DNA from: Mercurialis annua
Taxonomy: Eukaryota; Streptophyta; Magnoliopsida; Malpighiales; Euphorbiaceae
Reading direction: 5' to 3'
Length of the DNA stretch: 64,000 nt
Assembly: GCF_937616625.2 (NCBI RefSeq)
Contig: NC_065570.1
Location: forward strand, 51,575,665-51,639,664
In this document: one piece after another, positions 32,478-44,195 of the stretch
Layout: every line of letters starts with the position of its first letter
Numbering within the stretch: the stretch's first letter is position 1
Made by a program: the position numbers and the translations under genes
Notes under the pieces: model-generated
Databases searched by the model: none
Seen by the model: only the letters and a program-made list of their open reading frames with translations
What the model was told of the DNA's origin: nothing

Positions 32478-35337
32478 TTAGGTTGATGGGTGAATTGAAT
32501 TGGGTTTGGGTAGCCTTTTGAAAATGATGGGTGCACCATATTGTGGGTATAGTAGCATAAGAACGGTGGGTGCATGTTGGTAGGTTGGAGCCAATCTAAA
32601 GGAGAAGCGTTGTAGTAGAATGGCTAGGGTTAGTTTTGCTTGCAAAATGGCTAGGTTTTGCCCAATGCAAGTTCGGACTCCGAGCCCAAATGGTATAAAA
32701 GCTATAGAATGTTTAGCTGCTCTTGCTACACCATCTGCAAAACGCCCCGGATTGAACTCGTTTGCATCATTTCCCCATATTGCTTGATCATGATGAACGG
32801 CTAAGATCGGTATCAGAAGCTCGGTCCCACGTGGGATCTTGTAGCACCCGAGCTCTACATCCGTTTTCGACCGTCGGATCGTTGCGATCGTTGGCGGATA
32901 TAGCCGTAGAGATTCATTCAGTATCATGCCCAACTGCACACCATATTATACAATCAGTCCATAAAATTACTAAAATACCATTTAATTTTTTTTTATTGAG
33001 CCTTATTTTTAAAATGAGAAAACTGTCTCCAAGCAATAATTAAGAGTGTCACTAAAAATTAAGTCGATTAACTCCTAATTTGCAAGGTTCCATCGCGTGA
33101 TAGTTAAAGAACTAGGGGTTAATTAATCCGGTTTTTAAAAATTTAGAATCTAATCGATCTAAATGGCTAAAACTGAACTATTTAATCTTCAGTTACTAAC
33201 TTTTTTTTAACAGATGACCTATAGTTAAAATGACAAAACTGCCCCTGAACAAAAATTAGGAGGAGTGTAGAATAGAACATAATATAATGTATAGCAAAGC
33301 AAAAGGTAAAGGTGGCAGATTTTGTTGAGGAAAGAAAAAGAGAGAGAAAACAAGATTTTTGTCATAATGTGAAGATAGCTTAGGGAGGGGGTATTACCGT
33401 CTTTAGCTTGACAACATCATCTTTGGTGGGTAAGTCACGTGATCCACACACCCTCAGCACCTCCTCACGTGCTTCCACCTGCCACTGTGGGTGCATAGCG
33501 AGTAGGACCGTCGTCCACGTCAGCAAATTAGCTGTGGTCTGTTTGCCTGCAAAGAAAAAGCTCTTGCACTCCTCTACTATGTCATGTACTGTCACCAGAT
33601 TTGGGCAAGAATTTGATGCTTGAATCATCAGTCCTAACAAATCTTTACCACTACCACCCTTTTCTTGCCCCGAACTTTCTCGCCGCCGGTCGATCAATTT
33701 CATCAGCGATTTCTTCGTTTCCTTGTCCAATTTCCGAGATTCTATGTTCCGCCTCGTCGGAAAAAACCTTCATACAATCAAAATTTGACTCAGACCAGCA
33801 CTGAGATTAATAAAGTAATGATTTCTTGAATGGATTTTATTTACCTGTAGCCGGGAATTGAAACCTTTTGAAAAGCTTCAGCGGCAAGAACCATTTGCTG
33901 AGATTGTAATCTGAAAATGGCTTTACCATCTTCATAGCTACTCCCGAATGCAGTTCTTGTAATAACATCTTCTGTTAGGGTTTGAAACCATTCCGACACT
34001 TCAATTTCTACCTCGTCGGTTGTTTTCGACGACGACCATTGCTCCACCATGTTAATCACACTCTTTGCCACCACAGGCACCAGCAACTATATATATATAA
34101 AGAGGTTCAGTAAACAGTAATTAAATAATTTTCAAGATAAAATATGAGGATTAATTACTTACTTTGAGATTTTCCATGTGAAATGTAGGAGTGATAATTT
34201 TTCTATGGTGAGCCCATTTTTCACCTTTGAGACTGAGCAAACCGTCACCTTCAAGCTGTTTAACAAGAGGGTGAGCTTCAATTTTCTCATAGAATTCAGA
34301 TTTTGTAGTAAAAATTTCTCTGATAAGGTCTGGATCGGAGACAGTAAGGCGGGCAGTTGGTCCGAACCAAACGAGAAATGTTGCACCTGAGACAATAATA
34401 TTAATGATCAAATTCAGTTTCCGTTTAATTAAGAAAAAGTTGATAGAAATATTAACAGTAATATAAATAAAAAAGGGGAAGCTGGAAAAAAAGAGGCAGA
34501 AAGAAACAAAGTTGGTTCTTGCACCAAATAGGAACTGATGGCACATCCTCAAGTAGAAAGTATGGAGTTAGCAAAAAGAGGAATGAGCAGCTAAAAAATG
34601 GCAGCCATTAATTCAGAGAGAGCATGAAATGGATATAGTTTCTGTAGGACCCTTTTAACCAATTTGTTTTTGGAAATTATCATACTAATAGAAATTATGA
34701 GTACAAACAAGACAACTGGGACAAATTTCCCATTCTTTTCTTTTTTCTTTTTTACTTTTTATTATAAATACTGTTTAGTAATTTTAATTAAGAAAAACGG
34801 TGATTTGGGTTAGTTTCAAAATTGAAATTAGAAGAGTCCAAAGTAAGAAGTTGAAGATGAAGCATCCAAAGACTGGAAAAAAGTAACCTGAACTCAGAAA
34901 AACAAGCCTTTTAAAAGACACAAATTTTGGAGGATGGATCATAAAGCATAGCAACCCCCACACACATCATAACAGAAACACAAGCTTTTTTGAAATCAAG
35001 ATTATTATTTGTAATACAAAACTAAAAACAAAATAAGAATGAAGTTACCGTAGATTTTCTTCCAGTGATGATAAAAAGAAAGAACTCTAGGAAGAATGTT
35101 GTGAGAATGAGGCATAGGCTGAGCAGAAGCTTTGATCATCATCTCCACAAGCTCCTTCACATTGCCAATAAAAAACTTATAAGGAGGCCCTCTAATTCCT
35201 TGTTTTGCGAAATGAACCTCAATTCTTCTTGGTCTCCACCATAGCAGAACCACAATCTTTAAAACTATTACCAAACCCAATAAACTCATCCCAACTACCT
35301 TAAACCAGTAATAAAACCACAACAAACAGTACTCCAT
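32478..35337 (-). CDS. CYP734A1-like: Cytochrome P450, CYP734A family (BAS1-like brassinosteroid C-26 hydroxylase), 526 aa, five exons
   Basis: Exons on the minus strand: 35337-35049, 34386-34163, 34086-33845, 33767-33398 and 32933-32478. All four introns are GT-AG and phases match (1, 0, 2, 0), giving 526 residues. A membrane anchor spans about residues 15-34, followed by WWRPRR and the proline hinge GIRGPPY. The I-helix is AGKQTT (325-330), the K-helix ExxR is ESLR (382-385), the PERF-type motif is FNPGRF (435-440) and the haem loop is FGLGVRTCIG with the iron ligand Cys464. Near-identity to Arabidopsis BAS1 motifs (SFYHHW, KGEKWAHHRKII, ECKSFFFAGKQTT) places it in CYP734A. Family members act at the ER and inactivate castasterone and brassinolide by C-26 hydroxylation. 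No disruptive change is seen, so it is probably functional. Exon length and order match the family norm. Confidence 0.95.
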
Positions 35338-35660
35338 TTTTTCTTGTTATTTTATAGATAATAAGAAGAACACACACTCTGATCTTCTTGTTGTATGTAT
35401 TTATATATATATTGTAATGGTTTTCTTGTTGTTGTTTAAGAGAACTGGAGCAGCCTTTTCTGTTGTTGTTTTTTCTTTATCCTTCTTCTTCTCTCACTTT
35501 TTTTCTTTTATAATTTGGTTTTGGGTTGTGTTGTTAGATACAGTCAGTGTGGGTATGTGTTGGCTTTTTAATACTAAAACTTGAGAGAGAGTTCGCAAAA
35601 GAAACCAACACCAACGGCGTAGGGGCCGCCATTGGAATTCTAAGGGTCAACGACCCGAGA
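35338..35660 (-). promoter_or_regulatory. Promoter and 5' leader of the CYP734A-like gene
   Basis: On the minus strand a TATA box (ATATATATATAAATAC) lies at about 35396-35411, some 60-70 bp before the ATG at 35337, so the leader would be about 30-45 nt. A CCAAT box in minus orientation is at about 35632-35636. The region between carries long pyrimidine/purine tracts (TTCTTCTTCTCTC on the plus strand) typical of plant core promoters. Brassinosteroid feedback elements were not identified. Confidence 0.5.
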
Positions 35661-37670
35661 GACTTTAGACCATCCTGCCCTTGTCTTTTACTATTTTGTA
35701 CTAATCACTCCTTCATTTCTTAATTTTCTTTTGATTTCCTTATTTTGTGGGTTTATGTTTCTCTTGGAGAAAATGAAATTCTCGTTTTTGATTAAGGATA
35801 GGTTTATTTTTAATTTATTTACCAAAACCTAAGCTAATTCTTGCTAATACCAATTTCCTAAAAATAATAGTGTTTTCATATAATATATGTGCAAGATGGG
35901 ACATTCTTATTTATTGGGATGTGCTCATTTAAAAAAAAATTATATAATGATTTTAATATTATGTGTTTCTAATTCATATTTGAAAATTTTGGTTACTACA
36001 TATAAATTAAATAAAGGTCAATTTTACTCCCTGATTTTTGCACGAAAGGTCAAATATGGTAAATTTGTGGCTTACAAAAAAGATACCCTCAATTTGATTA
36101 AGTGAGCTCGTTTTCTCTCTTTTATATGAGATGGCAAAAAATAATTGAAGCATTGTATATAAATTAGAGCTAAATTAAAAAAATTCTATTAAATAGATAA
36201 AACGAAGTAAAATAACTTAAAAGTATTTTTTTTAAACTACGGACTTAACTTTATTTGACTTTTTTTAGGCTAAATCAATAGAAATATATCTGATGTATAA
36301 TTAATTATCATTTTTAATAAGTTTGATCAATTGTTGGAATATTTTAAACTGGAATTAATTTTTTTATTTATTTTACGTGATCTGACCAACATTTAAATTA
36401 GTTAAATTTATAATTAAGAAAAATTAATCCTTTTTTAAATTTAATAACTAATTGAATCACAAATCGATAGACCATCCTTCTGGATTACTAGTTTGTTTGT
36501 TGAAACGCTGATCTAAATACGGGAGTTAGTGTGTTTAAGGAGGTTTGTCAGTTAATTCAATATATTTTTTTCCAAATTTAAGGCATGATTGGAGGGCAAC
36601 AGAGGAGCATGAGGTGTATTTTCATGCATATTATAATTGTTTTAGCAACTAATAAACTAATCAATATTTTTCTATATTCATAAATATGATATCAAATTAT
36701 GATCTTCTAGAAACCAAAGAACTAATTTACTTATGATTTTCAACTATCCACGTATTATTACTTCAATTGTTTATACAAGATTAACATTTAAAAAGAATAA
36801 AAGAAAGAGAAAATGACAACAATTTTGGGCATACATGAAATTAAAATTATGCATCTACATTTTTCTTATTAAACATAGATCTACTCTAGGGTAGTTGTGA
36901 GCGAGAATTAACAATTAAAATTAATTTATAATATTATTTTAATATTTTTAAAGTAAATTACTATGTATTAATAATGCAAAAAATTAAAATTATTGAATTA
37001 AATATTTCGTTTATATTTCTCAAAAAAAATCACTTATTTATACTTCCATTTTTTGTCATATAAATTACTGCTCCAATCGAATTTCATATTATATAAATTT
37101 TATTTTTAAAAATAATTAAGATATAAAACTTATATTTGTATTAAATATATTTTGATTAAAAACTAACTAATATAAAAAAGTAATTATATTTTTTATATAT
37201 TAAGAATAATAATGCTTTTAATTTCTTAGAAATGGGAACAAAAGAAGAATTTTTTAGGTTCTTTAATGTGGTATGGCTCCCTGAGCTTGTTCTTGCTATT
37301 TCTACGTCAAATTTAAAAAGAGATTGGAATTAAGTAACATTTTCAGCTTTTCAAATTTCCAAAAATCAAATTGATTTTTCATTATTAGCAATTTTCAATC
37401 TAATCAAAGACAATTTACAACTACAAAAGTTTGTTTAATTTTATTTCCTTCTCTTTTCTGAAACTGTCAACTCAAGACTTGCATATTTTAGTTATCTAAC
37501 CCATCAACTCAAATCTTATTAATTCTTAATCACTTGCATTATAGCATGTGTGAAAATTTTGTTGACAACTTGACACTGGGCTTTTACTATATTATATAAT
37601 GAAAATTTGATCCTATATATGACAATTTGTAACTAATTTAATTGTCAACTAAATTACAGCAAATACATTT
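35661..37670. other. AT-rich intergenic DNA upstream of the P450 gene
   Basis: No gene recognised. A single MITE-like arm (GGTCAATTTTACTCCCTGAT) near 36015 has no visible partner. The open frame at 35887-36105 has no domain. Confidence 0.45.
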
Positions 37671-38422
37671 GGGAAAAGGTTCAATTTTGCCCATGATATT
37701 TATGCGGAAGAACAGATAAGCTCCCTCATAATAAATTTGTCTAAAATATGCGGCCATTTTTTTAAAACAACTCAATTATGTCTCTCTTCCATACGCGTTA
37801 ACCTCCCGCTTTACAAGAAAGGCATAATTGAATATTTTTTAAAAAATTAATGGTATATTTAAAGAAATATGTCACTGCATTCGTTTTTTTTCCAAAAAAA
37901 ATATTGGAATCATATTTGTACATTTTTTTAAATATATATAAATTATTAAATAAAAATAATATAACTATATTACTAACACTGAGCTATAACTCAAATAGTA
38001 TAAGCGCTAAACAGTAAACTGTTAGGCCGTTGGTTCAATTTCTTCCAGAATCCCCCTCCCCAATTATATATAAAAAATATAACTAGATTACTGTATACAA
38101 TATAAATAACATATTTAAGGTTTAGAATTTTGGAATATTTAGAGTTTATAGTTTAGGTTATAGTAATAGTTTATTATAAGAACACCTTTAATTTCCTTAA
38201 AAATTCATAAATTTTTCATGATATAAGTCTTAAATATACTCTTAATTTTTTTTTAAAGGCATAATTATACTCTTCTTATGAATCGGAGGGTCAACACCGT
38301 TTGAAACAGTGGTAACATCGAGTCATCTTTAAAAAATTTAGGGTATATTTTAGAAAAATATGTCATGTGAGGTTTATCAGTATTTTGGCATAAATATTAG
38401 GAGAAAGATTGAACCTTTTCCC
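37671..38422. mobile_element. Mutator-like MITE containing a nested SINE
   Basis: Ends GGGAAAAGGTTCAATTTTGC and (complement) GGGAAAAGGTTCAATCTTTC. The flanks AATACATTT (37662-37670) and AATGCATTT (38423-38431) form a 9-bp duplication with one difference. The arms include ATATGCGGCC-type and AAAAATATGTCA segments. A SINE sits at 37975-38075. Confidence 0.75.
37975..38075 (+). mobile_element. tRNA-derived SINE nested in a MITE, 17-bp target-site duplication
   Basis: Head GAGCTATAACTCAAATAGTA (A-box-like), then GCGCTAAACAGTAAACTGTT, GTTGGTTCAATTTCTTCC at the B-box position, CCCCCTCCCCAATTATA and an A-rich tail. AATATAACTATATTACT (37958-37974) and AATATAACTAGATTACT (38076-38092) are a 17-bp duplication with one difference. 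Same family as 10896-11003. Confidence 0.85.
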
Positions 38423-38775
38423 AATGCATTTTGTGCTTAAGTTTTTATATTTGGTTTCATAACGATCCTGTAGGTTAGAAGTTGAACAGATTTTCCTTTT
38501 TCTTTTAATCTACAAAATGTAGTATTTATAATATCCATAAAAAATCTAAGTATTAAAAAAGTCCTTCGTAAAATCTTAAATAAAATAAAGGGAGATATTA
38601 TTTTTATTTAGAGTCAATATATAGTTAATGTTTCAAATACTACATATCCCATGATAATTTATTTTGTTATATCTTTATTATAATTTGTTGCAGCATAAAA
38701 TAATAATATTAATATAAAATTGTGAGTTTTACTATTGAACCAAACTTCAAATAATTGGTCGGATCGTGTGTGTTT

Positions 38776-39815
38776 TTTTTAACAAAAGCTAAAATTTCCA
38801 TTAATAATAACGAAAATTACATGGACGGTTTCTCAACATACTAAGTCAACTATTCTAGAAAAGATGATGAGAGCTGTAAAAATACAGTCATCGACTAGGG
38901 CTAAATTAACCACCAATGGTCACCCAAATTTGTAGACTAAAACTAGATCTAATAATAAAATCTAGATTTATTGAACGTTCTAAGGAGTATAACTTCGAAT
39001 GCACGACTGATCACATCTTCTGCGATACATCTGTTCTCTTTAAGATTAAAAACAACATCGATATTGACGCAAAACATTCCTGTACTTGATGAAATCCGTC
39101 GTAAGATGCTGCCTATAATTGTTTCAGAGATTCAAGTCGTTTGCACCGCCAAAAACAATTTCATCTCCAAAGATGAAAAAAAAACTACTCTTAATTTCGA
39201 TTAGATTAGATCTAATCTCAATTAAAAAAGGCTTAACCCATATAGAGGTCCCTGTACTTTACACATATTTTTTCCGTAGGTCCTTATACTTTATTTTTGT
39301 ATTATTTGGTCCCTCTACTTATCTAATTATAATTTTCAGGTCTTTTATGAGTTTTTTCCGGCCCTTTTGGGTAGTTGGAGGAAACAAAAATTGTAAGTAG
39401 AGGGACTGGAGGAAACAAAATTTGTAAGTAGAGGTACTGGAAAAAAACTCACAAAGGACCTGAAAATCAAAAATAGGTAAGTAGAGGGACCATATAATAC
39501 AAAAATGAAGTATAAGGACCTACAGAATAAAAAGTGTAAAGTACAGGGACCTGTATATGGGTTTGGCCATTAAAAAACTATGTTAGAAAATAATTTCTAG
39601 ATTTAGACCAAAATTGGTCAAAAAATAAACTTTATTCAAAAATTAAAGATAAAAACTATGAAAAAAAAAACTAAATTTGAGAGATTGGTGAGGTGATTTT
39701 TGGCCAAAAATGGCCAAAAACCACCCCCCAAATGAACAAGAAAAAGAAAACTTACTAGGTTTTGAGAGATTTTTTAAATGAAAGAAACGGCTAGGGTTTT
39801 TGCGTTCGTATGTTT
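38776..39815 (-). mobile_element. LINE-derived retroposon, minus orientation, interrupted by a MITE
   Basis: The minus strand begins near 39800 with GCAAAAACCCTAGCCG, then a hairpin GGTTTTTGGCCATTTTTGGC/CAAAAATCACC at about 39690-39725, and ends at 38776 with ATTAATGGAAATTTTAGC plus a poly(A)-like run. The 3' part matches the retroposon at 59318-59940: GGTGGTTA, TCGATGAC, GTTGAGAAACCGT and GTTATTATTAATG occur in order in both. Flanks TCGTGTGTGTTTTT and TTCGTATGTTTTT are a possible worn duplication. No long open frame remains. A MITE occupies 39230-39568. Confidence 0.55.
39230..39568. mobile_element. Mutator-like MITE with perfect 9-bp target-site duplication, nested
   Basis: Ends GGCTTAACCCATATAGAGGT and (complement) GGCCAAACCCATATACAGGT. 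Arms include CTTTACAC and GGTCCTTATACTTTATTTTT. ATTAAAAAA lies at 39221-39229 and 39569-39577. It is inserted in the LINE-derived copy. Confidence 0.8.
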
Positions 39816-41179
39816 TTGAAATCTATAAAATGTAGGATAATGGATTTATAATTTTCAAGGTTTAGATTGATCGAATATGAATTTTTTTGATTTATAAAAA
39901 TATATTTAAAATATTTAAATTGTAAGATAATATATCATTCATTAAAATGATTAATTTTAATTTTTCCATTCAAATGATGAATTTTAGAGTATGTAGAATT
40001 GTCACAATCTATAGATTGTTTTGGTATTTTTTAACATAATGTGATGGATTTTAATGAAATTTATAAATTATGAAAAATTTATGAGGTTTTATTTCTCCAA
40101 AATCCTTTGATCCAAACCATATAGCGTTCGCATTCTCACTTTTTCAACATTAATTTGTTTTATAGAATTAAGCTGTGTAAAAAATTTGAAATTACCAATT
40201 GGTTATGGCTTGTATTTGTGTGAGAATTTATAGTCTAAGAAATTTTAAATTTATTTCCAAAAAAAATAAATTTAAATTTTATTGATTTAAATTTAGATTA
40301 TTTAATATAACGTATTAGGGGTTTGACTTATAATAAAATAAAAAGTAAAATTAAGAAAAAAAAAATTATAGTATTGGATTTGTAGTTTTATTTTCAAAAA
40401 TTAAGTATATGTGAATTTATTTACATAAAGTAAATTTGAAAATTAATATTTAATTTAAATCTTACATCTATGTCAGTAAAAATAAATTTAAACATATCAT
40501 CCTTAAATTTTGAATAAGATTGTAATTGATCTTTCAATTGAAAAAAAATAATTTAAATATTTGTTTTAAATGAAATATAATTAGCTATTAGATTGTATTT
40601 TTAAGTGATATATTTAGCTATATTTGTATGAAAAATAATTTCGCGTATCTTTAACTTAGATAAAAAAATACATGCCAAACTGTAAAAATAAACTAAATTC
40701 ACATTGCACTTATCAAGTTAAATTAAAATTAAAAATGATATGTAATTTTGCAAAAAACAAAATTCGAAACAAATCTAATTTTCAATGTTTTTTTAATAAT
40801 GAACACAGGTTGATCAATATATCTTTTTATATGCATTTAAACCCTCTATTTTTTTTCTATTTACACTTTTACTTCTTAACTTTATAAACAAAAATTCATC
40901 CAGTGCAAGTATTGTTTTTGAACATTTAAAATAAATTTCTCACAAACATAAATAACGGAAAAAAAAAGTCAATGCCAATTAATGGAACCGTTATATAGCT
41001 GTGTGGACTAAGCATGAATTCATGATTCTCCAAGAAAAAAACAAAAAGAAGCAAGTCATGCATATATAAATTTTCTTTCGTTAAAAACTATGTAAACTTT
41101 CCTAGAAAAAATTAAGCGTTTCACAACCATATATACTCTTTTTTTATAACATATTTATGGTGAAATTAATATAGAAATA
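39816..41179. other. AT-rich intergenic DNA
   Basis: No gene or clearly bounded repeat recognised. Open frame 40672-40887 has a low-complexity translation. Confidence 0.5.
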
Positions 41180-41446
41180 TACTCCCTCCGTTCTTTTTTA
41201 GTTGTCCATTTAGCAAAATATATTTGTATCTAATTAGTTGTCCATTTAGAATTTCAATGTGTTTTTAGCTATTATCTTCCAAATTTACACATCCCTAATA
41301 AATGGCTATATGGTTTAATTTAAAAAGCATTTATTAACTAATAGGGCTATATTAGTATTTCTCTTTATAAGTTAAGATAAAAGGAGCACTATCTTGATAT
41401 GCGCAATATTGGCTAAATGGACAACTAAAAAAGAACGGAGGTAGTA
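41180..41446. mobile_element. Stowaway-like MITE
   Basis: Inverted ends TACTCCCTCCGTTCTTTTTT and (complement) TACTACCTCCGTTCTTTTTT, continuing AGTTGTCCATTTAG on both arms. TA at both boundaries. 267 bp, non-coding. Confidence 0.85.
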
Positions 41447-41531
41447 ATAATCAACTGTTTCACAACCATATATAATTAATAAATCGAATAGATAATTTCA
41501 TTGCCATTGCAAAGATCGGCATGGAGTTTTT

Positions 41532-42199
41532 TTTTTGTAGAAAAAATATAGAATTTTATTGCAACACTAGAAAAAATATTACAATTCAAGCATATAGCTT
41601 CTTGTGAATATATTAAAAGACAAATAAATAACAAAAGCTACAACCCATTTGCACAAATTAATAAAATAAGAATTCCCGATGATAGCAATATTAAATCGGA
41701 AATTGCAAATTGTTGATAAAGCATCACAATGTCTTCTGGAGGCAACTGATCTGGATTTCGTCAATTGGGTATTAGATTGAAAGTGCACTTTATCAAAATA
41801 CAATTTACAACTCTGACAGTTTCAATCTGAATTGTTCAACTGGATTATATCTTTGAATGAATTCAATTGAAAACCTAACAAAAATTCCATCATAAACGAT
41901 TCAAATATGCATCGCAATAGAAGATCCACAAAGGGAACATCAAATCCCATGAAGGGCAATATAAAATTTTTACGAAGTAAAATATAAACTATATAGAAGA
42001 AGAGATAAGAAAAACCATAAATAAAAACATAAAATAGCAAAAGACAACGATCATATATAAAAATGTAAATAAAAACTGAATTAAAGAAAAACGAGACCAC
42101 CGCCGATCAAAATATTGATCGGCGGTGGCCTTGAAGAAAGCCAAGCTTAGGGTTAGTTTTTTTGTCGGGAGATGGATGTTGTGCGGCTAGGGGTTTTTT
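41532..42199 (-). mobile_element. LINE-derived retroposon with perfect 16-bp target-site duplication
   Basis: TCGGCATGGAGTTTTT occurs at 41516-41531 and 42200-42215. On the minus strand the insert starts AAAACCCCTAGCCGCACAAC, carries a near-perfect hairpin CCACCGCCGATCAA TATT TTGATCGGCGGTGG at about 42099-42130, and ends in GCAATAAAATTCTATA plus a poly(A)-like tail. It aligns with 19620-20345 (+). Frames at 41579-41803 and 41822-42100 show no reverse transcriptase, so it is a short non-autonomous copy. Confidence 0.8.
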
Positions 42200-42215
42200 T
42201 CGGCATGGAGTTTTT

Positions 42216-42482
42216 AAAAATAAAAATTTGTGATATGAATAAATCCTAGTATATATTATTTCTTTTCTTTTCTATTTTTTCAATTTTAATTGGAAGCAAA
42301 AATCTATGTACGGTAAATCCTTTAATATTTAATAAATTAATAATTTTAATAATTAATAAATTTTGGAAAATCATGTCAGATACCTAGTATATCTATTATT
42401 CAATAATTTAAAAAAAATGCAATATGTTCTATATAAATATTAATTATTAGAGATATTTTTCAAAGAATATTTATTAATTCTT
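42216..42482. other. AT-rich intergenic spacer
   Basis: Nothing recognised between the retroposon and the LTR-like sequence at 42483. Confidence 0.4.
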
Positions 42483-43609
42483 GATGGAGTCTACCTTTTG
42501 ATCCGATGATTAAACCTGCAAAACAGGGTAGAATGTCAATCAGATGGTGATTGTCCGATTAACTCTCTGATGCCAAGATCAGTATTAAGTTTTGAGCAAC
42601 GTTTTATCCTATTAAATGTAATTGTGTGTTTAGACATACCCCAAGCTCATTATATAGTAGTTGAGAGAATACTTAGTTGAGTTCAAATAAGAAATTGATT
42701 CCTATTTAGTAGTTTTGTGTTTTAAATAGGAAAGTTATTCATGATTTAGAGAAAGTCTTATTCATAAATATCTTTTTACATAAGTTTATCTTCCTAGACA
42801 GGAGTTTGTCCCCGAATAGGAATGTAATCCTGTATATTCGGTCTTCTAAATATTATTCGTATATAAGTAGATCTCTGGCGATGCGCTTGGGCGACACGCT
42901 TAGTTGTGGATTCTGTTTGTTGCCCGAGTCCTCTGGGAGTCGCTCTTTTTGGAGATTCGGGCGTATCTCTCTCTAGTCTTAAAGTTCGGCGAGTCTCATG
43001 GACTCGAGTGCCGACATCTTTTAGTTTTCTCCTTTAGGCGAGTCCTAGGATTCTTCCAGATCGGCAGATCCTATAAGATTTGTTTCCATTATACTTATGC
43101 TGGAATTCGGTTTCCATCATTAGCCCCCCACAAGTGAGTTAAAGCATTGGTATTTATGCTTTGTAAGTTTTAACTTTTCCTGAGGCAAGTCGTTCTCTCT
43201 TCCGGCGAATCGTTTCGCTTGTCAATGAAATTTTAATTCTTTTAATTTGACATGTGTTAGTTGAGTGTCTTTTGGTTTGTTGCACGTGTCCACGATCGTA
43301 TGGCCTATGTTTATGGCGTTCCTTTAAATTCATTTCATTTCTTCATTTCCTTAATTAGTTTTCGTCATCTTTTTCTTGTGTTGCTCTTTTCCTAATTTTC
43401 TGAATTATGTTGCTTTGATCTTTGCTGCTACTTTTTACTTTTGTTTATATAATTTCCAGATATATTTGCTTTTATTTTGTATTCTTGGTTTATTCTCCTT
43501 CTCTTTTTGGTTTTCTTCATGTTCTTCGTTTTAACCTTCTGTTTTGGTTTTGATCTTCTTTTCTTTTTGAATTTTTATTTTTGTTCTTTGTTGGAATCTT
43601 CGCCTTCAG
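42483..43609 (+). mobile_element. Probable 5' LTR/leader of a Gypsy-type element
   Basis: Starts TGATGGAGTCTACCTTTTGA. A TATA-like TATATAAG lies near 42860. Downstream is a strongly patterned leader with repeated GGCGAGTC variants (42965, 42985, 43035, 43183), one forming a hairpin CGAGTC/GACTCG near 42988-43006. The sequence TTTCCATCATTAGCCCCCCA at about 43110-43129 and T-rich tracts precede the ATG at 43610. LTR limits are not established. Confidence 0.4.
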
Positions 43610-43822
43610 ATGGCAGCTAGATGGGCGAAAGTAGAGTTCACCTCTATGTCCCTTTTCGAGTCTAGACTTTCTCACGAAGAGATCCTAGATATTTCTTATA
43701 GGTATTGTTTTCCTTCGGAGTATGGGGTTAGGAAACCCGATCACCGAATGCGAGCCTTCGGGTATCCTGGTTCACCTCGGGAGACGTTTATGCAAAATGT
43801 GTTCCATTTGATGATGGGGTGT

Positions 43823-44195
43823 TGTCACGACCCATTTTTATGAATCGTGACCGACGCTAGGGCATGGGTATGGTTGTACCAAAACCCGTAGCAAGCCTTG
43901 CGGATAACCAACTTAAACAATAAAACGATGTACCTAAATAAAACCACATGCTCGGGGGCAACCGAGACTCCACCATAGTCTAGCAGTACATTTAAGCAAC
44001 ATATATTCAAAGTATACTTAATCTCAAATTAAACTGTAACAGCATGGCAATATATAAAGTATCATAAACAATGTAATCATGCCAAAGCTGATAAAATAAT
44101 AGTCGGACCAATCCAACAACAATAGTCTAAAAAGTAAACGACTAAGACATAAATAATCTGATACTACTACTGCGGCATGATTGGAAGATTCTTGT
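43823..44195 (+). mobile_element. Truncated LTR of the TGTCACGACCC family
   Basis: TGTCACGACCC, GACCGACGCTAGGGCAT and ACCCGTAGCAAGCCTTG match the start of the LTR-like sequence at 29210. Similarity continues patchily to CTACTACTGCGGCATGATTG near 44163 and then stops, where Gypsy internal sequence begins. Confidence 0.55.

Noticed and set aside
33408..34390. Plus-strand frames of about 67-71 codons
   Set aside because: They are antisense shadows of P450 exons 3-5, without independent signals.
41822..42100. 92-codon minus-strand frame
   Set aside because: Phe/Leu/Tyr-rich translation lies within a LINE-derived retroposon and lacks reverse transcriptase or nuclease motifs.
42904..43137. 77-codon plus-strand frame
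   Set aside because: Lies in the patterned leader of a Gypsy-type element upstream of the better-supported frame at 43610.
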